Source: Parvularcula sp. LCG005
GTDB lineage: Bacteria > Pseudomonadota > Alphaproteobacteria > Caulobacterales > Parvularculaceae
Reading direction: 5' to 3'
Length of the DNA: 64,000 nt
Assembly (NCBI RefSeq): GCF_032930845.1
Contig: NZ_CP136758.1
Location: 2,371,001-2,435,000 of the forward strand
In this document: positions 44,884 to 54,330 of the stretch, one piece after another
Numbering within the stretch: position 1 is the stretch's first letter
Layout: each line of letters starts with the position of its first letter
Position numbers and translations under genes: made by a program
The notes under the pieces: generated by a model
What the model was told of the DNA's origin: nothing
Databases searched by the model: none
What the model saw: the letters and a program-made list of their open reading frames with translations, nothing else

Positions 44884-46095
44884 CTAGAAGAGTTGAACCA
44901 CATCATTAACCACGACGAAAATCATCAACGATCCCACTAGCGCAAGACCGATGCGAAAACCAATGCCCTGCACGCGGTCGCTCAATGGACGTCCTGCCAC
45001 GGCTTCATAGCCGTAGTACACGAGGTGCCCGCCGTCCAGAACTGGGACAGGCAGCAGATTGAGGAAACCGATCGAAACCGACATCAGGGCTGCCAGCTGA
45101 ATAAAATTGGTCAGGCTGGTCAGGACGCGCGCCGTCAGCGGCGCTTCCACCTCAGCATCAAACCCCGATGACACTGCCTGGCCTGCATATTGGGCGATCT
45201 TGACCGGCCCACCGAGCTGGCGCGGATCTTCCCGCCCCGTCACAAGCCGGCCGAGATAGACAACTGTCGTGTCGAGGACGCTGCCCACCTGCTGCACCCC
45301 CCGCCAGGTCGCGGTGATCGGATTGTAGCGGATGAAGACCGGATCATCGGCGCTGAAAGAGATCCCCGCGCGGCCTGCGCTCACGGTGTTGCCAAAGCCG
45401 TCCGTCATTTCCGTGCGTTCCGGTGTCAGGACGAGCGGAACGGTCGCACCGTTGCGCTCGACGACGATATCCAGCGGGCTCTCCGCCGACAGACGGACGC
45501 GCATCTGGACATCATTGAATGATTTGACCCGGTGGTTCTCGATCCGGACGATACGATCCCGGGGCATCATCCCCGCCTCGGCCGCTGGGCTATCAGCGAC
45601 AACCTCCTGGATCACCGGCTGCAGATACCGCTCACCGATCGTGGAATACAGCGCAGCAAAGATCACAACCGCGAGAATGAAATTGGCAAACGGACCCGCG
45701 GCGACGATCAGCATGCGTTGCCAGACCGGCTTGAAGTGGAAGCAGACGCGTTTTTCCTCAGGCGTCAGCAGAGATTCAAGCTTCGCCTTTTCGGATTTGA
45801 ACTGCGTACCGGACTGCTTTTCCTCACCTGCATCTGCACCGGCAGAGGCAGCATTGGCATCACCAAAGAACTTCACATAGCCGCCGAGCGGAACGGCCGC
45901 GATTTTCCAGGCCGTGCCCCTGCGGTCGATCCACTGGGTCAGCGTTGGTCCGAAGCCGATGGAAAAGGTGTCGACCTTCACGCCGCACAGGCGCGCGGTT
46001 TTGAAATGGCCGTACTCGTGCACGAAGACGATCAGCGGCAACAGAACGGAAAAGGAAGCCACCGAAATGATGACCGGCACCAGAAAATCCATCAA
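44884..46095 (-). CDS. rseP: Site-2 intramembrane zinc metalloprotease RseP
   Basis: RseP cleaves anti-sigma factors and signal-peptide remnants inside the inner membrane. The 403-residue protein has VFVHEYGHFKTARLCGVKVD with the zinc HExxH in the first helix, and FSIGFGPTL. A PDZ domain follows (about 160-235: VVADSPAAEAGMMPRDRIVRI). The third zinc ligand is in NLLPVPVLDGGHLVYY before the last helices. An extra charged loop (SAGADAGEEKQSGTQFKSEK, about 85-110) precedes the PDZ domain. It sits between dxr and bamA, as usual in this order. Confidence 0.95.
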   Translation of the reverse strand: MMDFLVPVIISVASFSVLLPLIVFVHEYGHFKTARLCGVKVDTFSIGFGPTLTQWIDRRGTAWKIAAVPLGGYVKFFGDANAASAGADAGEEKQSGTQFKSEKAKLESLLTPEEKRVCFHFKPVWQRMLIVAAGPFANFILAVVIFAALYSTIGERYLQPVIQEVVADSPAAEAGMMPRDRIVRIENHRVKSFNDVQMRVRLSAESPLDIVVERNGATVPLVLTPERTEMTDGFGNTVSAGRAGISFSADDPVFIRYNPITATWRGVQQVGSVLDTTVVYLGRLVTGREDPRQLGGPVKIAQYAGQAVSSGFDAEVEAPLTARVLTSLTNFIQLAALMSVSIGFLNLLPVPVLDGGHLVYYGYEAVAGRPLSDRVQGIGFRIGLALVGSLMIFVVVNDVVQLF

Positions 46096-46221
46096 AACCT
46101 GTCCATTCTATTCGTCGCCCGATCGCGTAGACCGTTCTGACCTTGTGCCCCAGCCGCCCGAGGAAATCCTGTTAAAAGGTCTCCACGCCGCGACGATCGG
46201 CGCATACTGCCCAAGCTTTGC

Positions 46222-47403
46222 CTAGCGGCCAAGGCTTGCGATCCGTTTCAACGCAATTTGTCGGGCCAGCGCATCGGCGGCGAGGACCGCTTCGAGGTCA
46301 GTCGACAAACCGTCTGGCCGCGCCTCTTCAAGGCAGAATTCGGCAATATCGGCGATATCAAGAAAACCGATCCGCCGCTGCAAGAACGCTTCAACGGCGA
46401 TTTCATTGGCCGCATTCATGATCGCAGTGGTCAGGCCGCCGGCCTTCAGCGCCTCCCGCGACTGCCGCAGGGCCGGGAACCTGTCCTCATCGGGCGGCTC
46501 GAAGGTCATGGTGCCGATCTGGGCCAAGTCCAGAGGCTTGGCGGGCGTCGGCACGCGGTCGGGCCAAGCCAGCGTCGATGCAATCGGAATGGTCATGTCC
46601 GGCGTGCCGAGCTGGGCGAGGACAGAACCGTCGACATAATCGACCATGGAATGGATAACCGACTGAGGATGGACGAGCACGTCAATCAGGTCATGGGCGA
46701 CAGGGAAGAGATAGGCCGCCTCGATCCGCTCCAGCCCCTTGTTCATCATCGTGGCGCTGTCGACGGAAATTTTGGCGCCCATGGACCAGTTCGGGTGCGC
46801 CACCGCCTCTTCCGGCGTCACGTTTTTCAGACTGGCCCGGTCCCGTTGACGGAATGGGCCGCCGGACGCGGTGAGAATAATTTTCCGCACGCGGTGGGGG
46901 CGCTCAAAATCGAAGACCTGAAAGATGGCATTATGCTCACTGTCCACAGGCAGGAGCCTGCCGCCGCCCCGCGCCATCGCGGCCAGCACCGCGTCACCGG
47001 CACAGACGAGACATTCCTTGTTGGCAAAGGCGATGTCGGCACCGCGCTCCGCGGCGGCCATCAAGGGGCGAATGCCCGCCGCCCCGACTATCGCCGCCAT
47101 GACCCAGTCGGCGTCCATCTGCGCCGCCTCGACCACCGCGTCGGGACCTGATGCGGACTGAATCCCCGTACCAGCAAGGGCCCGTTTGAGGGCGTCGCCG
47201 CTGTCCGGATCGCATACCGCAGCAAATTTTGCGCCTGCCCGAATGGCTGCTTCCGCGAGCTTTTCCGCATTGGTGTTGGCCGTGACGGCCACGACCTCAA
47301 TCTCAGCATCGCCCGATGCGCGCGCCGCCGCGATCAGTTCCAACGTGCACAAACCAACGGAGCCCGTGGCCCCGAGTACGGTCACTCGCCTTTTTACGGT
47401 CAT
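46222..47403 (-). CDS. dxr: 1-deoxy-D-xylulose-5-phosphate reductoisomerase
   Basis: Dxr makes 2-C-methyl-erythritol 4-phosphate, the first committed step of the non-mevalonate isoprenoid pathway. The 393-residue protein has the NADPH motif VTVLGATGSVGLCTLELI, then FANKECLVCAG, LLPVDSEHNAIFQVF, and LTASGGPFRQRD. HPNWSMGAKISVDSATMMNKG, near mid-protein, carries active-site residues. Its neighbours make undecaprenyl phosphate (uppS) and CDP-diacylglycerol (cdsA), fitting the envelope-precursor theme. Confidence 0.97.
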   Translation of the reverse strand: MTVKRRVTVLGATGSVGLCTLELIAAARASGDAEIEVVAVTANTNAEKLAEAAIRAGAKFAAVCDPDSGDALKRALAGTGIQSASGPDAVVEAAQMDADWVMAAIVGAAGIRPLMAAAERGADIAFANKECLVCAGDAVLAAMARGGGRLLPVDSEHNAIFQVFDFERPHRVRKIILTASGGPFRQRDRASLKNVTPEEAVAHPNWSMGAKISVDSATMMNKGLERIEAAYLFPVAHDLIDVLVHPQSVIHSMVDYVDGSVLAQLGTPDMTIPIASTLAWPDRVPTPAKPLDLAQIGTMTFEPPDEDRFPALRQSREALKAGGLTTAIMNAANEIAVEAFLQRRIGFLDIADIAEFCLEEARPDGLSTDLEAVLAADALARQIALKRIASLGR

Positions 47404-47428
47404 TCGATCTCTATCTTTATCAAGGCCA

Positions 47429-48214
47429 TCAACTCTGCCGCAGAACCATGATGAAGGCCAGCGTCAGCGCAGCGACGATGAAACCGTCCAGCCGGTCCAG
47501 CACACCGCCATGACCAGGAAAGGCACCGCCTGTGTCCTTCACGCCGTAAGCCCGCTTCAGGGCGCTTTCCCCCAGATCACCAATGATTGTGGAGATCGAC
47601 AGCGCGATCCCGAGGGCCAGCAGTGCCAATGGTCCGAATGGCAGGGCGGTCAGAATGCCCAAGGCAACGGCCACCGCGCCGCCGCACAGCACGCCGCCGA
47701 TCGCTCCGGTCCACGTCTTCCGCGGCGAGAGGGCCGGGCAAAGTTTCGGGCCCCCAATGAACGTGCCGGCGAGATAAGCGCCGCTGTCAGTCGCCCACAC
47801 CACAAAGAACAAAAGGAGGGTCAGCGCCCGCCCCTCCTCCGGATCGTGGCGTATATAAAGGGCAGCGATTGCGGGCAGGAGAAGATAGACGGCGCCGACA
47901 AACGGCCAGGACACGAACGGCTTGCCGCGCAATTCGAGCAGCGTGGCCAGCGCGCCGCCCCCCAGCGCAATGCCGGTCGCGGTCAGATACGATCCGCCCG
48001 CGGCAAAATAAACCATGGCAATCGCCGTCACCGACAAGGTGTAGAATCCGCGCGAAAACTCAGCGCGATCGACAATGCGCGCCCACTCGAAAATGAGAAT
48101 GATCAGGACAAATGCAATCGCGGCCGAATAGGGTCGCCCGCCCCAATAGACGATCGCCATGGCGAACGGCATCAACATGGCCGCCGTAACGACGCGCGCC
48201 AGCAGCCCCTTCAA
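47429..48214 (-). CDS. cdsA: Phosphatidate cytidylyltransferase
   Basis: CdsA makes CDP-diacylglycerol for phospholipid synthesis in the inner membrane. The 261-residue protein has eight or so hydrophobic helices and the C-terminal signature SALKRAYGVKDTGGAFPGHGGVLDRLDG. A further ATDSGAYLAGTFIGGPKL motif binds CTP and metal. Translation seems to begin at TTG (LKGLLARVVTAAMLMPF); no ATG precedes the first helix in frame. In most relatives uppS lies directly upstream. Here a 4.6 kb block intervenes, and cdsA must have its own promoter or be read from the kinase gene. Confidence 0.93.
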   Translation of the reverse strand: MKGLLARVVTAAMLMPFAMAIVYWGGRPYSAAIAFVLIILIFEWARIVDRAEFSRGFYTLSVTAIAMVYFAAGGSYLTATGIALGGGALATLLELRGKPFVSWPFVGAVYLLLPAIAALYIRHDPEEGRALTLLLFFVVWATDSGAYLAGTFIGGPKLCPALSPRKTWTGAIGGVLCGGAVAVALGILTALPFGPLALLALGIALSISTIIGDLGESALKRAYGVKDTGGAFPGHGGVLDRLDGFIVAALTLAFIMVLRQS

Positions 48215-48355
48215 CCGCTTGGGCGAAGGCGTCTTGGAAACCGTATCGTCAGAAGGAAGGATAAGAACCGGCCGTCAACTCAGAGTGAAAGGTTCACTCT
48301 ATCTGCCGGGAATGGTCACAGAACGAAAGACCTGGGCGACGACGATCTGCCGATA

Positions 48356-50500
48356 TCAGGCAGCCGATGGATTGGCCCAGCGCGACACGACCGAACGGCC
48401 CTCCTTGTCGACGAGGCTGATCGCCTCGAGTTCACGTAAGAAGCGTTTTTCGGTCAGCGGTTTTGTCAGGTACCCATCCATACCGAGTGACAGGCAATAT
48501 TCGCGCACCCCGTTCATGGCATCGCCCGTAAGCGCCAGCACGGGAACGGCCCCCCATTCCTCCCCCGATCGGCGGATCGCTTCGACGGTATCAGGACCAT
48601 CCATGACCGGCATGTGCATGTCGAGAAGCACCACATCGATGTCGAATTCCTTCAGCATCTCCAGTGTCTTCTCACCATTTTCCGCTTCGAGGACAGTGAC
48701 GCCATAAGGTTCAAGAAACAGTCGGCACAGCATGCGATTGAGCGGCTGGTCGTCCGCCACCAGTATCGTCAGCGCACTCATCATGCTCGACAGTCTATCC
48801 CGCAGGCATGGCGACTTGTTCTGGGTGGCGGCGCCTGGACTGACGGCCCCGGCCAAGAAAGTGAAGCTGAACACGGAACCCCGGCCAGGTGTACTTTCGG
48901 CGGAGACTTCGCCCTCCATCAGTTCGGCGAGCTTGGCGACGAGGGAGAGGCCAAGGCCCGTGCCATGAACGACGGTCATGGCCGTGCCGTGAACCTGCTC
49001 AAACGGGCGGAACAGGCGGGCAATGGTCATGGGATCCATCCCGATGCCCGTATCCCGCACACTGATCTTCACAGTGCTGCCGGATTGTCCCGTCGCCACC
49101 ACACGAGCCATCAGCTCAATCGTGCCCGACTTCGTGTATTTGATGGCGTTCGACAGAAGATTCGAGATGCACTGCTGTGTACGGACCGCATCAAAGCGCA
49201 GTTTCTCAGGCACATTGTCATCCACCTGAAGCGTCAGCACGATGCCCTTTTCATTGGCCTGCGGCTGCCACAGCGTCGCCTGGTGACGGAGCACATCCGT
49301 CAGGCTTTCTTCTGTCGGCACGATGGAGAATTTGCCTTCCTCGATTTTCGACATGTCCAGAATGTCGTTGAGGAGGGTCATCAACCCCTCGCACGACGCA
49401 AGCACCGTATCGACTTTCTCCGTCTGGTCGGGCGTCAGGGTCGTGCGATGCAGGGACTCCGCCATGCCGTAAATGCCGTTCAGCGGCGTACGGATTTCAT
49501 GGCTGATATTGGCAAGAAAATTCTGGCGCGTTCGCGTTTCGGCACGCGCCGCGCTTGCCTCCTCCCGCAACGTGTCAACATGCAGCATTTGCGTCGTGAT
49601 GTCAGCGAATGTCGAGATGACATATTGCATCACGCCAGTCGCCACGTCCCGTATCGGGCGCGCATTGATCCGTAGCCATCGGGATTCAAGCCGCGGATTC
49701 TGGACGCTAAGGACCGCGTCCGTAACGGGCATGCCTGTACGCAGGCAGATCATCGCAGGATGGTCCCGCATCTCAACGGGCTGACCCTCTTCATCTGTCA
49801 TCTGCCATTTCGGATCAATCGATTTGGCGCCGACCATATCATCGAGGGACAGGCCCAGAATTCTCGCCGCAGCCTCATTGCAGCTGACAATCTTGCCTGC
49901 CGCATCATTGACGATCATGCCTTCATACATGTTGGAGAGCGCAAGGGTGCGCAGTCGGTCGAGGTCTGCGGGCCGGGTCTGGGCCGCGCTCGGAATGGGC
50001 TGGCCCCGCAGGGCTGTACGGGTTTCAATGAATGTCGCCACCATACTGGCGAGACGGCGCACCTGCGAGATCTCATCCACCGTCCATTCCCGGGGCGTCT
50101 GCGATATTGCCGCCAGTGCACCAATGCGAGCTCCGCCGGACAGTTCGATCGGCACGCCAAGATAGCCGCGTATGCCCGGCTCACCGGTGACATATGGGTT
50201 AGCGCTAAAGCGCTCGTCCGTGACTGTATCAACAATCGTGAGCGGATCGGGCGTCTGGATCGTGACGGTACAGAAGGAATCGCCCCGGCAGGTTTCTTCC
50301 AGATCGACGCCGCGCTTGGCCTTGAAGACCTGACGATCCTCTTCAATCAGTGAAATGACGGCGATGGGCACCTGACAGATGGCCATGAGCTGCTCAACCG
50401 CATCCTCGAGAAAAGGCTCTGGCCCCGGCGACGACAGGCCCGTGTCAGCCAAGGCTGCAAGCCGCTTCTCTTCTGATATTGCTGCGTTAGGTGATGTCAC
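48356..50500 (-). CDS. Hybrid histidine kinase: GAF, PAS, HisKA, HATPase, receiver
   Basis: This 714-residue protein has no membrane segment. An N-terminal GAF domain (about 20-150, with EDRQVFKAKRGVD, RGDSFCTVTI and GYLGVPIEL) is of the type seen in light or redox sensors; no chromophore is implied. A PAS domain (about 180-300) follows, then the phosphorylated histidine in FLANISHEIRTPLNGI (His334), the ATPase boxes NLLSNAIKYTKSG, DTGIGMDP and GTGLGLSLVAKLAELM, and a C-terminal receiver with DVVLLDMHMPVMDGP (Asp627). The GTG start has GGAGA seven bases upstream; a TTG ten codons earlier is possible. It stands 127 bases after nrsF on the same strand. Confidence 0.93.
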   Translation of the reverse strand: MTSPNAAISEEKRLAALADTGLSSPGPEPFLEDAVEQLMAICQVPIAVISLIEEDRQVFKAKRGVDLEETCRGDSFCTVTIQTPDPLTIVDTVTDERFSANPYVTGEPGIRGYLGVPIELSGGARIGALAAISQTPREWTVDEISQVRRLASMVATFIETRTALRGQPIPSAAQTRPADLDRLRTLALSNMYEGMIVNDAAGKIVSCNEAAARILGLSLDDMVGAKSIDPKWQMTDEEGQPVEMRDHPAMICLRTGMPVTDAVLSVQNPRLESRWLRINARPIRDVATGVMQYVISTFADITTQMLHVDTLREEASAARAETRTRQNFLANISHEIRTPLNGIYGMAESLHRTTLTPDQTEKVDTVLASCEGLMTLLNDILDMSKIEEGKFSIVPTEESLTDVLRHQATLWQPQANEKGIVLTLQVDDNVPEKLRFDAVRTQQCISNLLSNAIKYTKSGTIELMARVVATGQSGSTVKISVRDTGIGMDPMTIARLFRPFEQVHGTAMTVVHGTGLGLSLVAKLAELMEGEVSAESTPGRGSVFSFTFLAGAVSPGAATQNKSPCLRDRLSSMMSALTILVADDQPLNRMLCRLFLEPYGVTVLEAENGEKTLEMLKEFDIDVVLLDMHMPVMDGPDTVEAIRRSGEEWGAVPVLALTGDAMNGVREYCLSLGMDGYLTKPLTEKRFLRELEAISLVDKEGRSVVSRWANPSAA

Positions 50501-50627
50501 CCGCTGCTCTCCGCCAGTTCCTTGGCGCAAGCTTTAACAATCCTGCATTAACGCGCTCCAAATTGACGCGGTAAAAACACCATAAAGTCCGATAGGAACT
50601 TTTTGAGGTATCCGGACAATCTTTTGT

Positions 50628-51263
50628 TTACCAACGGGCAAGGCGCGGCAGGATGAGCCGGGCTGCCAATGTCACGATGAATATACCGCCGCCATACCAG
50701 GCCGCTAAATACCACAGACTGACAAAGGGGCACTGCAGCGAGTAGATAAATGCCCCCCATGTCCCGCCAGCAAGGCCGACGAGAAGCGCGCTCTGCCCCG
50801 GCTGCACACTGGCGCCGCGCATCATCAGCAGGCTGAGAACAAGAATCAGCGGCAAGGCCAGAGCAAGGATACCCGCGACACAGGCCGATCCGTGCTGAGG
50901 CGCAAAGGCAGCAGAGAGACTGCCCGCCAGCGACCAGTCAAACCCCATCAGCGCAAGAAGGAACAGGACCGCCGACATCACAGCTGTAAAGGGCCCAATG
51001 CGCCGTGCAGACGGACCGAACGAATAAAGCGCCATCAGGGTAAAGCCGATCGTGCCCGCCCCCAGAAGCGCCATCTTGAAAATGGCACGCGCCGGGTCCC
51101 ACAGCAGTGCCTGCTGAAACCCGTCGCCCAGGACAAGAACGTATGTTCCGGCAAACTGAACCAAAGCGATGGCAATGACAGCAAGGATCTCGCGCGATAC
51201 GCGGCGAGGCCGGACGGGCTCAGCGGTTGCCACAAGGCTGTCGATGAAAGGAGAGCTACTCAT
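50628..51263 (-). CDS. nrsF: NrsF-type (DUF1109) membrane anti-sigma factor
   Basis: NrsF holds its partner ECF sigma factor at the inner membrane and releases it under oxidative or heavy-metal stress in Caulobacter. This 211-residue protein has six hydrophobic helices and little else. Conserved Cys and His positions appear in APQHGSACVAGILALALPL and LQCPFVSLWYLAAW. The ATG start (MSSSPFIDSL) overlaps the end of the sigma-factor gene by eight bases, the expected coupling of sigma and anti-sigma. Partner and stress signal are inferred from family and context. Confidence 0.85.
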   Translation of the reverse strand: MSSSPFIDSLVATAEPVRPRRVSREILAVIAIALVQFAGTYVLVLGDGFQQALLWDPARAIFKMALLGAGTIGFTLMALYSFGPSARRIGPFTAVMSAVLFLLALMGFDWSLAGSLSAAFAPQHGSACVAGILALALPLILVLSLLMMRGASVQPGQSALLVGLAGGTWGAFIYSLQCPFVSLWYLAAWYGGGIFIVTLAARLILPRLARW

Positions 51264-51825
51264 AGGATTTCTCAAGATATTTGATCAGTTTCTTCCTGGC
51301 GCGGTGGATGTTGACTTTGACCAGTGACGCACTCTGGCCGGTCATGATGGCAATTTCCTCAATCGATCGCCCCTCCACCTTGGCGAGGGTCAGCGCCTCG
51401 GCCTGCGCTTTGGGCAGGTGTTGGATCACCCGTTCCAGGACAATCCGTGCCAGGACGCTTTCCTCGTGACATTCAAACCCATGGACGTCCTGCAGTTCGT
51501 CTTCTTCGGCCCGGTAAATGGCGCGCAGCCGATCGAGCCATTTAAATCGAGCGATGGCCACGAACCACGGCGCGAAGGGTCGTGACGGGTCATAAGTGTG
51601 ACGTTTGCGGTGCACGGCCAGCAACGTTTCCTGCACCACGTCATCGACCTGATCAGGCACAAGGCGGGTGGACAGATACCGTCGCAACCATGTCTGACAG
51701 GCAACCAGCACCTCGTCATAGGCACGCCTGTCCCCCCGCTGGGCCAATGCCATCAATGGACCGCAGGGGTTCAGGTCGATCATGCCTGATGCCGATCGCT
51801 GTGTGTCCAGCTGCACAACCTGCAT
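51256..51825 (-). CDS. sigF: ECF sigma factor, SigF/ECF16-like
   Basis: Region 2 contains DEVLVACQTWLRRYLSTRL, DQVDDVVQETLLAVHRKRH and PFAPWFVAIARFKWLDRLR. Region 4 is the helix-turn-helix LPKAQAEALTLAKVEGRSIEEIAIMTGQ followed by VKVNIHRARKKL. The coding frame is open up to an ATG at 51876, but the proposed -10 element of its promoter ends only six bases before that codon. I therefore start at the next ATG (MQVVQLDTQ), which has AGGA seven bases upstream and leaves a leader of about 50 bases, giving 189 residues. It is followed by the overlapping nrsF gene. Confidence 0.88.
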   Translation of the reverse strand: MQVVQLDTQRSASGMIDLNPCGPLMALAQRGDRRAYDEVLVACQTWLRRYLSTRLVPDQVDDVVQETLLAVHRKRHTYDPSRPFAPWFVAIARFKWLDRLRAIYRAEEDELQDVHGFECHEESVLARIVLERVIQHLPKAQAEALTLAKVEGRSIEEIAIMTGQSASLVKVNIHRARKKLIKYLEKSYE

Positions 51826-51881
51826 TTTTGCGTCCTGCCCTCCGCTGACCGACGCCAGTTCGTCGACCTTTGTCATCGGTA

Positions 51882-51906
51882 TTCGCCCCCAGTTGCAGGA
51901 GGTTAC
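51882..51906 (-). promoter_or_regulatory. SigF-type promoter for the sigF-nrsF operon
   Basis: On the minus strand GTAACC (51906-51901) and CGAA (51885-51882) are separated by 15 bases; the flanking bases extend the match to TGTAACC and CGAAT. This resembles the -35/-10 motif I recall for Caulobacter SigF (GTAACC-N16-CGAA). An identical pair faces the other way in the same intergenic region. Positive autoregulation is inferred. Confidence 0.7.
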
Positions 51907-51952
51907 ACGGACCAGCCAAAAATCGGGAAGAGGTCCTGCTGCATTACCGCGT

Positions 51953-51978
51953 GTAACCCTTCCCGCCCGCTGACCGAA
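51953..51978 (+). promoter_or_regulatory. SigF-type promoter for the Spondin_N/VPLPA gene
   Basis: GTAACC (51953-51958) and CGAA (51975-51978) are separated by exactly 16 bases; flanking bases again give TGTAACC and CGAAT. Transcription should start about 35 bases before the ATG of the Spondin_N gene, and AAGGAGAGG in that leader is a strong ribosome site. Confidence 0.75.
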
Positions 51979-52019
51979 TCACGGGTCATGGCAATATCGC
52001 CAAGGAGAGGACCACCATA

Positions 52020-52847
52020 ATGACACATCGCAGTATTCTGTCAGCTTTGGGCGCCGTCGCAGCAGGCCTGGGCCTGTGCGCGAGCACTGCCCATGCCCTG
52101 CCCGTCACCATCAGCATCACCAACAATAGCGAGGCGGGCGGATTAAACCTGACACCGCTCTTCATCGCTTTTCACAATGGCGCCTATGATGCGTTTGACG
52201 TCGGCGCGGGGGCATCGGCTGGCGTCGAGCTGATTGCTGAAACAGGCGATGCCTCAGGGGCAATGGCGGAGGCTTTGGGCGCCGATGCGAATGCCCTGAC
52301 CGGCGTTATCACGGCACCGGGCGGTTTTGCCGGTGCACCGATCATTGAACCTGGCGAAAGCGCGAGCTTCACCTTCGATGTCAATCCGATGACCCAGCGC
52401 TTTCTGAGCTATCTGTCCATGGTCATCCCGTCCAACGACACGTTCATCGGCAATGGCAGCGCCCTTGAGGTGTTCAATGCCGCGGGCGCCTATCTGGGTG
52501 ACCGCACATTGATCATCGACGGCAACGCGATCTGGGACGCCGGGACAGAGGCAAATGACCTGAATGATGGCGCTGCGTTTGTCGTGGGTCAGGATGCAGC
52601 GGGCGGAATTGAGACGATGGATCCCGTAGCGCTCAGCAACGGCATTGCCGCGATGGCTGTGGCATTGCCCACGGGTGATCTGATGTCACCGGCGCTGGCC
52701 AATTTCTTTTCGGACCGCAGTGCCTTCAGACTGGCGACAATCTCGATTTCCGCAGATCCGGTCCCCGTCCCGGCCGCGCTCCCGCTTTTCGCCGCAGCGC
52801 TGGGCGGCGGTGCATTCTTCCGTAAGCGGCTTAAAAAATCGGTCTAA
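52020..52847 (+). CDS. Spondin_N domain protein with VPLPA-type C-terminal sorting signal
   Basis: The 275-residue precursor has a signal peptide ([20 protein letters not shown]...AHA). A Spondin_N-like domain spans about 27-240: [56 protein letters not shown] and [15 protein letters not shown], the last being a strong family marker. The C-terminus is a PEP-CTERM/VPLPA-type signal: [20 protein letters not shown], then RKRLKKSV. Such tails are thought to be processed by an exosortase for export to the surface. It diverges from sigF behind a matching SigF-type promoter. Its stop overlaps the convergent uppS stop by four bases. Confidence 0.88.
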   Translation: MTHRSILSALGAVAAGLGLCASTAHALPVTISITNNSEAGGLNLTPLFIAFHNGAYDAFDVGAGASAGVELIAETGDASGAMAEALGADANALTGVITAPGGFAGAPIIEPGESASFTFDVNPMTQRFLSYLSMVIPSNDTFIGNGSALEVFNAAGAYLGDRTLIIDGNAIWDAGTEANDLNDGAAFVVGQDAAGGIETMDPVALSNGIAAMAVALPTGDLMSPALANFFSDRSAFRLATISISADPVPVPAALPLFAAALGGGAFFRKRLKKSV

Positions 52848-53626
52848 CTGGCGACGTCTTCCGGACGCGCCCCGAAACGGCGTGTCCGGCGACGGAAGGT
52901 ATCGACCGCGAACATGAACTGGTCGCGGTCAAAGTCCGGCCAATAGCAGTCAAGAAAGACAAACTCCGCATAGGCGGCCTGCCACAACAGAAAATTTGAC
53001 AGGCGCTGCTCGCCTGATGTCCGGATCACCAGGTCAGGATCGGGCGCATCGCCCGTATCAAGGGCCAGGCCGAGCGCCGTCTCGTCAATGGCAGCGGGGT
53101 CAATCTCCCCGGCTGCAGCGCGCGCTGCCAGCTTCTGCACGGCACGGACGATTTCGTCCCGGCCGCCATAATTGAATGCGATCTGCAGTGTGTGGCCTTT
53201 ATTGTCCGCCGTGCGCTGTTCGGCGTCGATGACCAGCTTCTGGATATCGCTCGGCAGCGCATCGCGGTCACCGATGATTTTGACGCGAACATCCTCATCG
53301 GCCAGCTTCACGAGGTCCTGTTCAAAGAACCGCCGCAGCAGGTTCATGAGGTGCTGAACCTCCCAGTCGGGACGGTTCCAGTTCTCGGTCGAAAAGCTGT
53401 AGAGGGTCATGTGGGAGAGGCCGAGTTCCTTGGCGGCGTCCACAGCGCGCCGGGCGGCCTCCACCCCTTCCTGATGCCCCTTCAGGCGGGTGTGCCCCCG
53501 CTCTTTCGCCCACCGGCCATTGCCATCCATGATGATGGCCACATGGCGAAGGGGCTTTTCTTCAGGCGCGGCGTCTTCCCCACCGAGCTTGGCAAACATC
53601 CGTCCTGCAAATCTTTTCGCCGACAT
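52844..53626 (-). CDS. uppS: Isoprenyl transferase (undecaprenyl diphosphate synthase)
   Basis: UppS extends farnesyl diphosphate with cis-isoprene units to make the C55 carrier for peptidoglycan and LPS. The 260-residue protein has [17 protein letters not shown] with the catalytic Asp, [47 protein letters not shown]-type [16 protein letters not shown] and [27 protein letters not shown]. It follows frr, its normal neighbour, but cdsA is displaced 4.6 kb downstream by an inserted block. Confidence 0.97.
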   Translation of the reverse strand: MSAKRFAGRMFAKLGGEDAAPEEKPLRHVAIIMDGNGRWAKERGHTRLKGHQEGVEAARRAVDAAKELGLSHMTLYSFSTENWNRPDWEVQHLMNLLRRFFEQDLVKLADEDVRVKIIGDRDALPSDIQKLVIDAEQRTADNKGHTLQIAFNYGGRDEIVRAVQKLAARAAAGEIDPAAIDETALGLALDTGDAPDPDLVIRTSGEQRLSNFLLWQAAYAEFVFLDCYWPDFDRDQFMFAVDTFRRRTRRFGARPEDVAS

Positions 53627-53673
53627 GATGGCTCACCCTTCCCGTGTTCGACACCGCGCTCGAAGCGGTAACC

Positions 53674-54225
53674 TTACACCTGCATGATTTCGGTTTCTTT
53701 AGCAGCGTGCATTTCGTCGATGACCTTCACCTTGGCGTCGGTCAGTTTCTGGACCTGTTCGCCCATCTTCTTCTGATCGTCCTCGGGCATGCCGTCGGCT
53801 TTCTTGATCTCATCCATGCCATCGCGGCGAACGTTGCGGACGGCGACCTTGGCGGCTTCCGCATATTTGCCAGTCATTTTGGCAAGATCGCGGCGGCGTT
53901 CCTCGGTCATTGGCGGCATCGGCACGCGCACGGTCTGACCGTCAGTGACAGGGTTGAGGCCAAGGCCGGAGTCGCGAATCGCTTTTTCGACCGCGCCAAC
54001 AAGGCCCTTGTCCCAAACCTGGACGGACAGGGTCCGCGCATCCGAAACGCCGACCGTCCCGCACTGGTTCAGTGGCATGTCGCTTCCATAGGCATTCACC
54101 ATCACCGGCTCCAGCAGGGTCGCTGTCGCACGCCCGGATCGCAGGCCGGCATATTCCGTTTTCAACGTCGCCAGTGCGCCATCCATGCGCTTTTCGAGTT
54201 CATTGAGATTGGGGCCATCGGACAT
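53674..54225 (-). CDS. frr: Ribosome recycling factor
   Basis: Frr, with EF-G, splits post-termination ribosomes. The 183-residue protein starts at [18 protein letters not shown], with AAGGAAG upstream deciding this ATG over the longer frame. [59 protein letters not shown] and the C-terminal [20 protein letters not shown] are diagnostic. It lies between pyrH and uppS. Confidence 0.97.
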   Translation of the reverse strand: MSDGPNLNELEKRMDGALATLKTEYAGLRSGRATATLLEPVMVNAYGSDMPLNQCGTVGVSDARTLSVQVWDKGLVGAVEKAIRDSGLGLNPVTDGQTVRVPMPPMTEERRRDLAKMTGKYAEAAKVAVRNVRRDGMDEIKKADGMPEDDQKKMGEQVQKLTDAKVKVIDEMHAAKETEIMQV

Positions 54226-54330
54226 GGGATGCTTCCTTAGTTCATTTTTTGGAATCGAGGCGGCCTTATGCCCCAAGGCGGGCCGCAAAACAAACCGTTC
54301 ATTTCCGCAAGCCGGCCGCGGCAGGGGACA

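Noticed and set aside
43672-44940. Plus-strand open frame of 422 codons opposite bamA
   Set aside because: BamA on the minus strand has full POTRA and barrel features; the opposite frame has no recognisable domain, no ribosome site and a biased composition.
47186-48439. Plus-strand open frame of 417 codons opposite dxr and cdsA
   Set aside because: Rich in Arg, Gln and Pro with no fold signature, and fully covered by two certain genes on the other strand.
51825-51876. ATG at 51876 as the start of the ECF sigma factor
   Set aside because: The proposed -10 element ends six bases upstream, leaving no leader; the next ATG has a ribosome site and still precedes the sigma domains.
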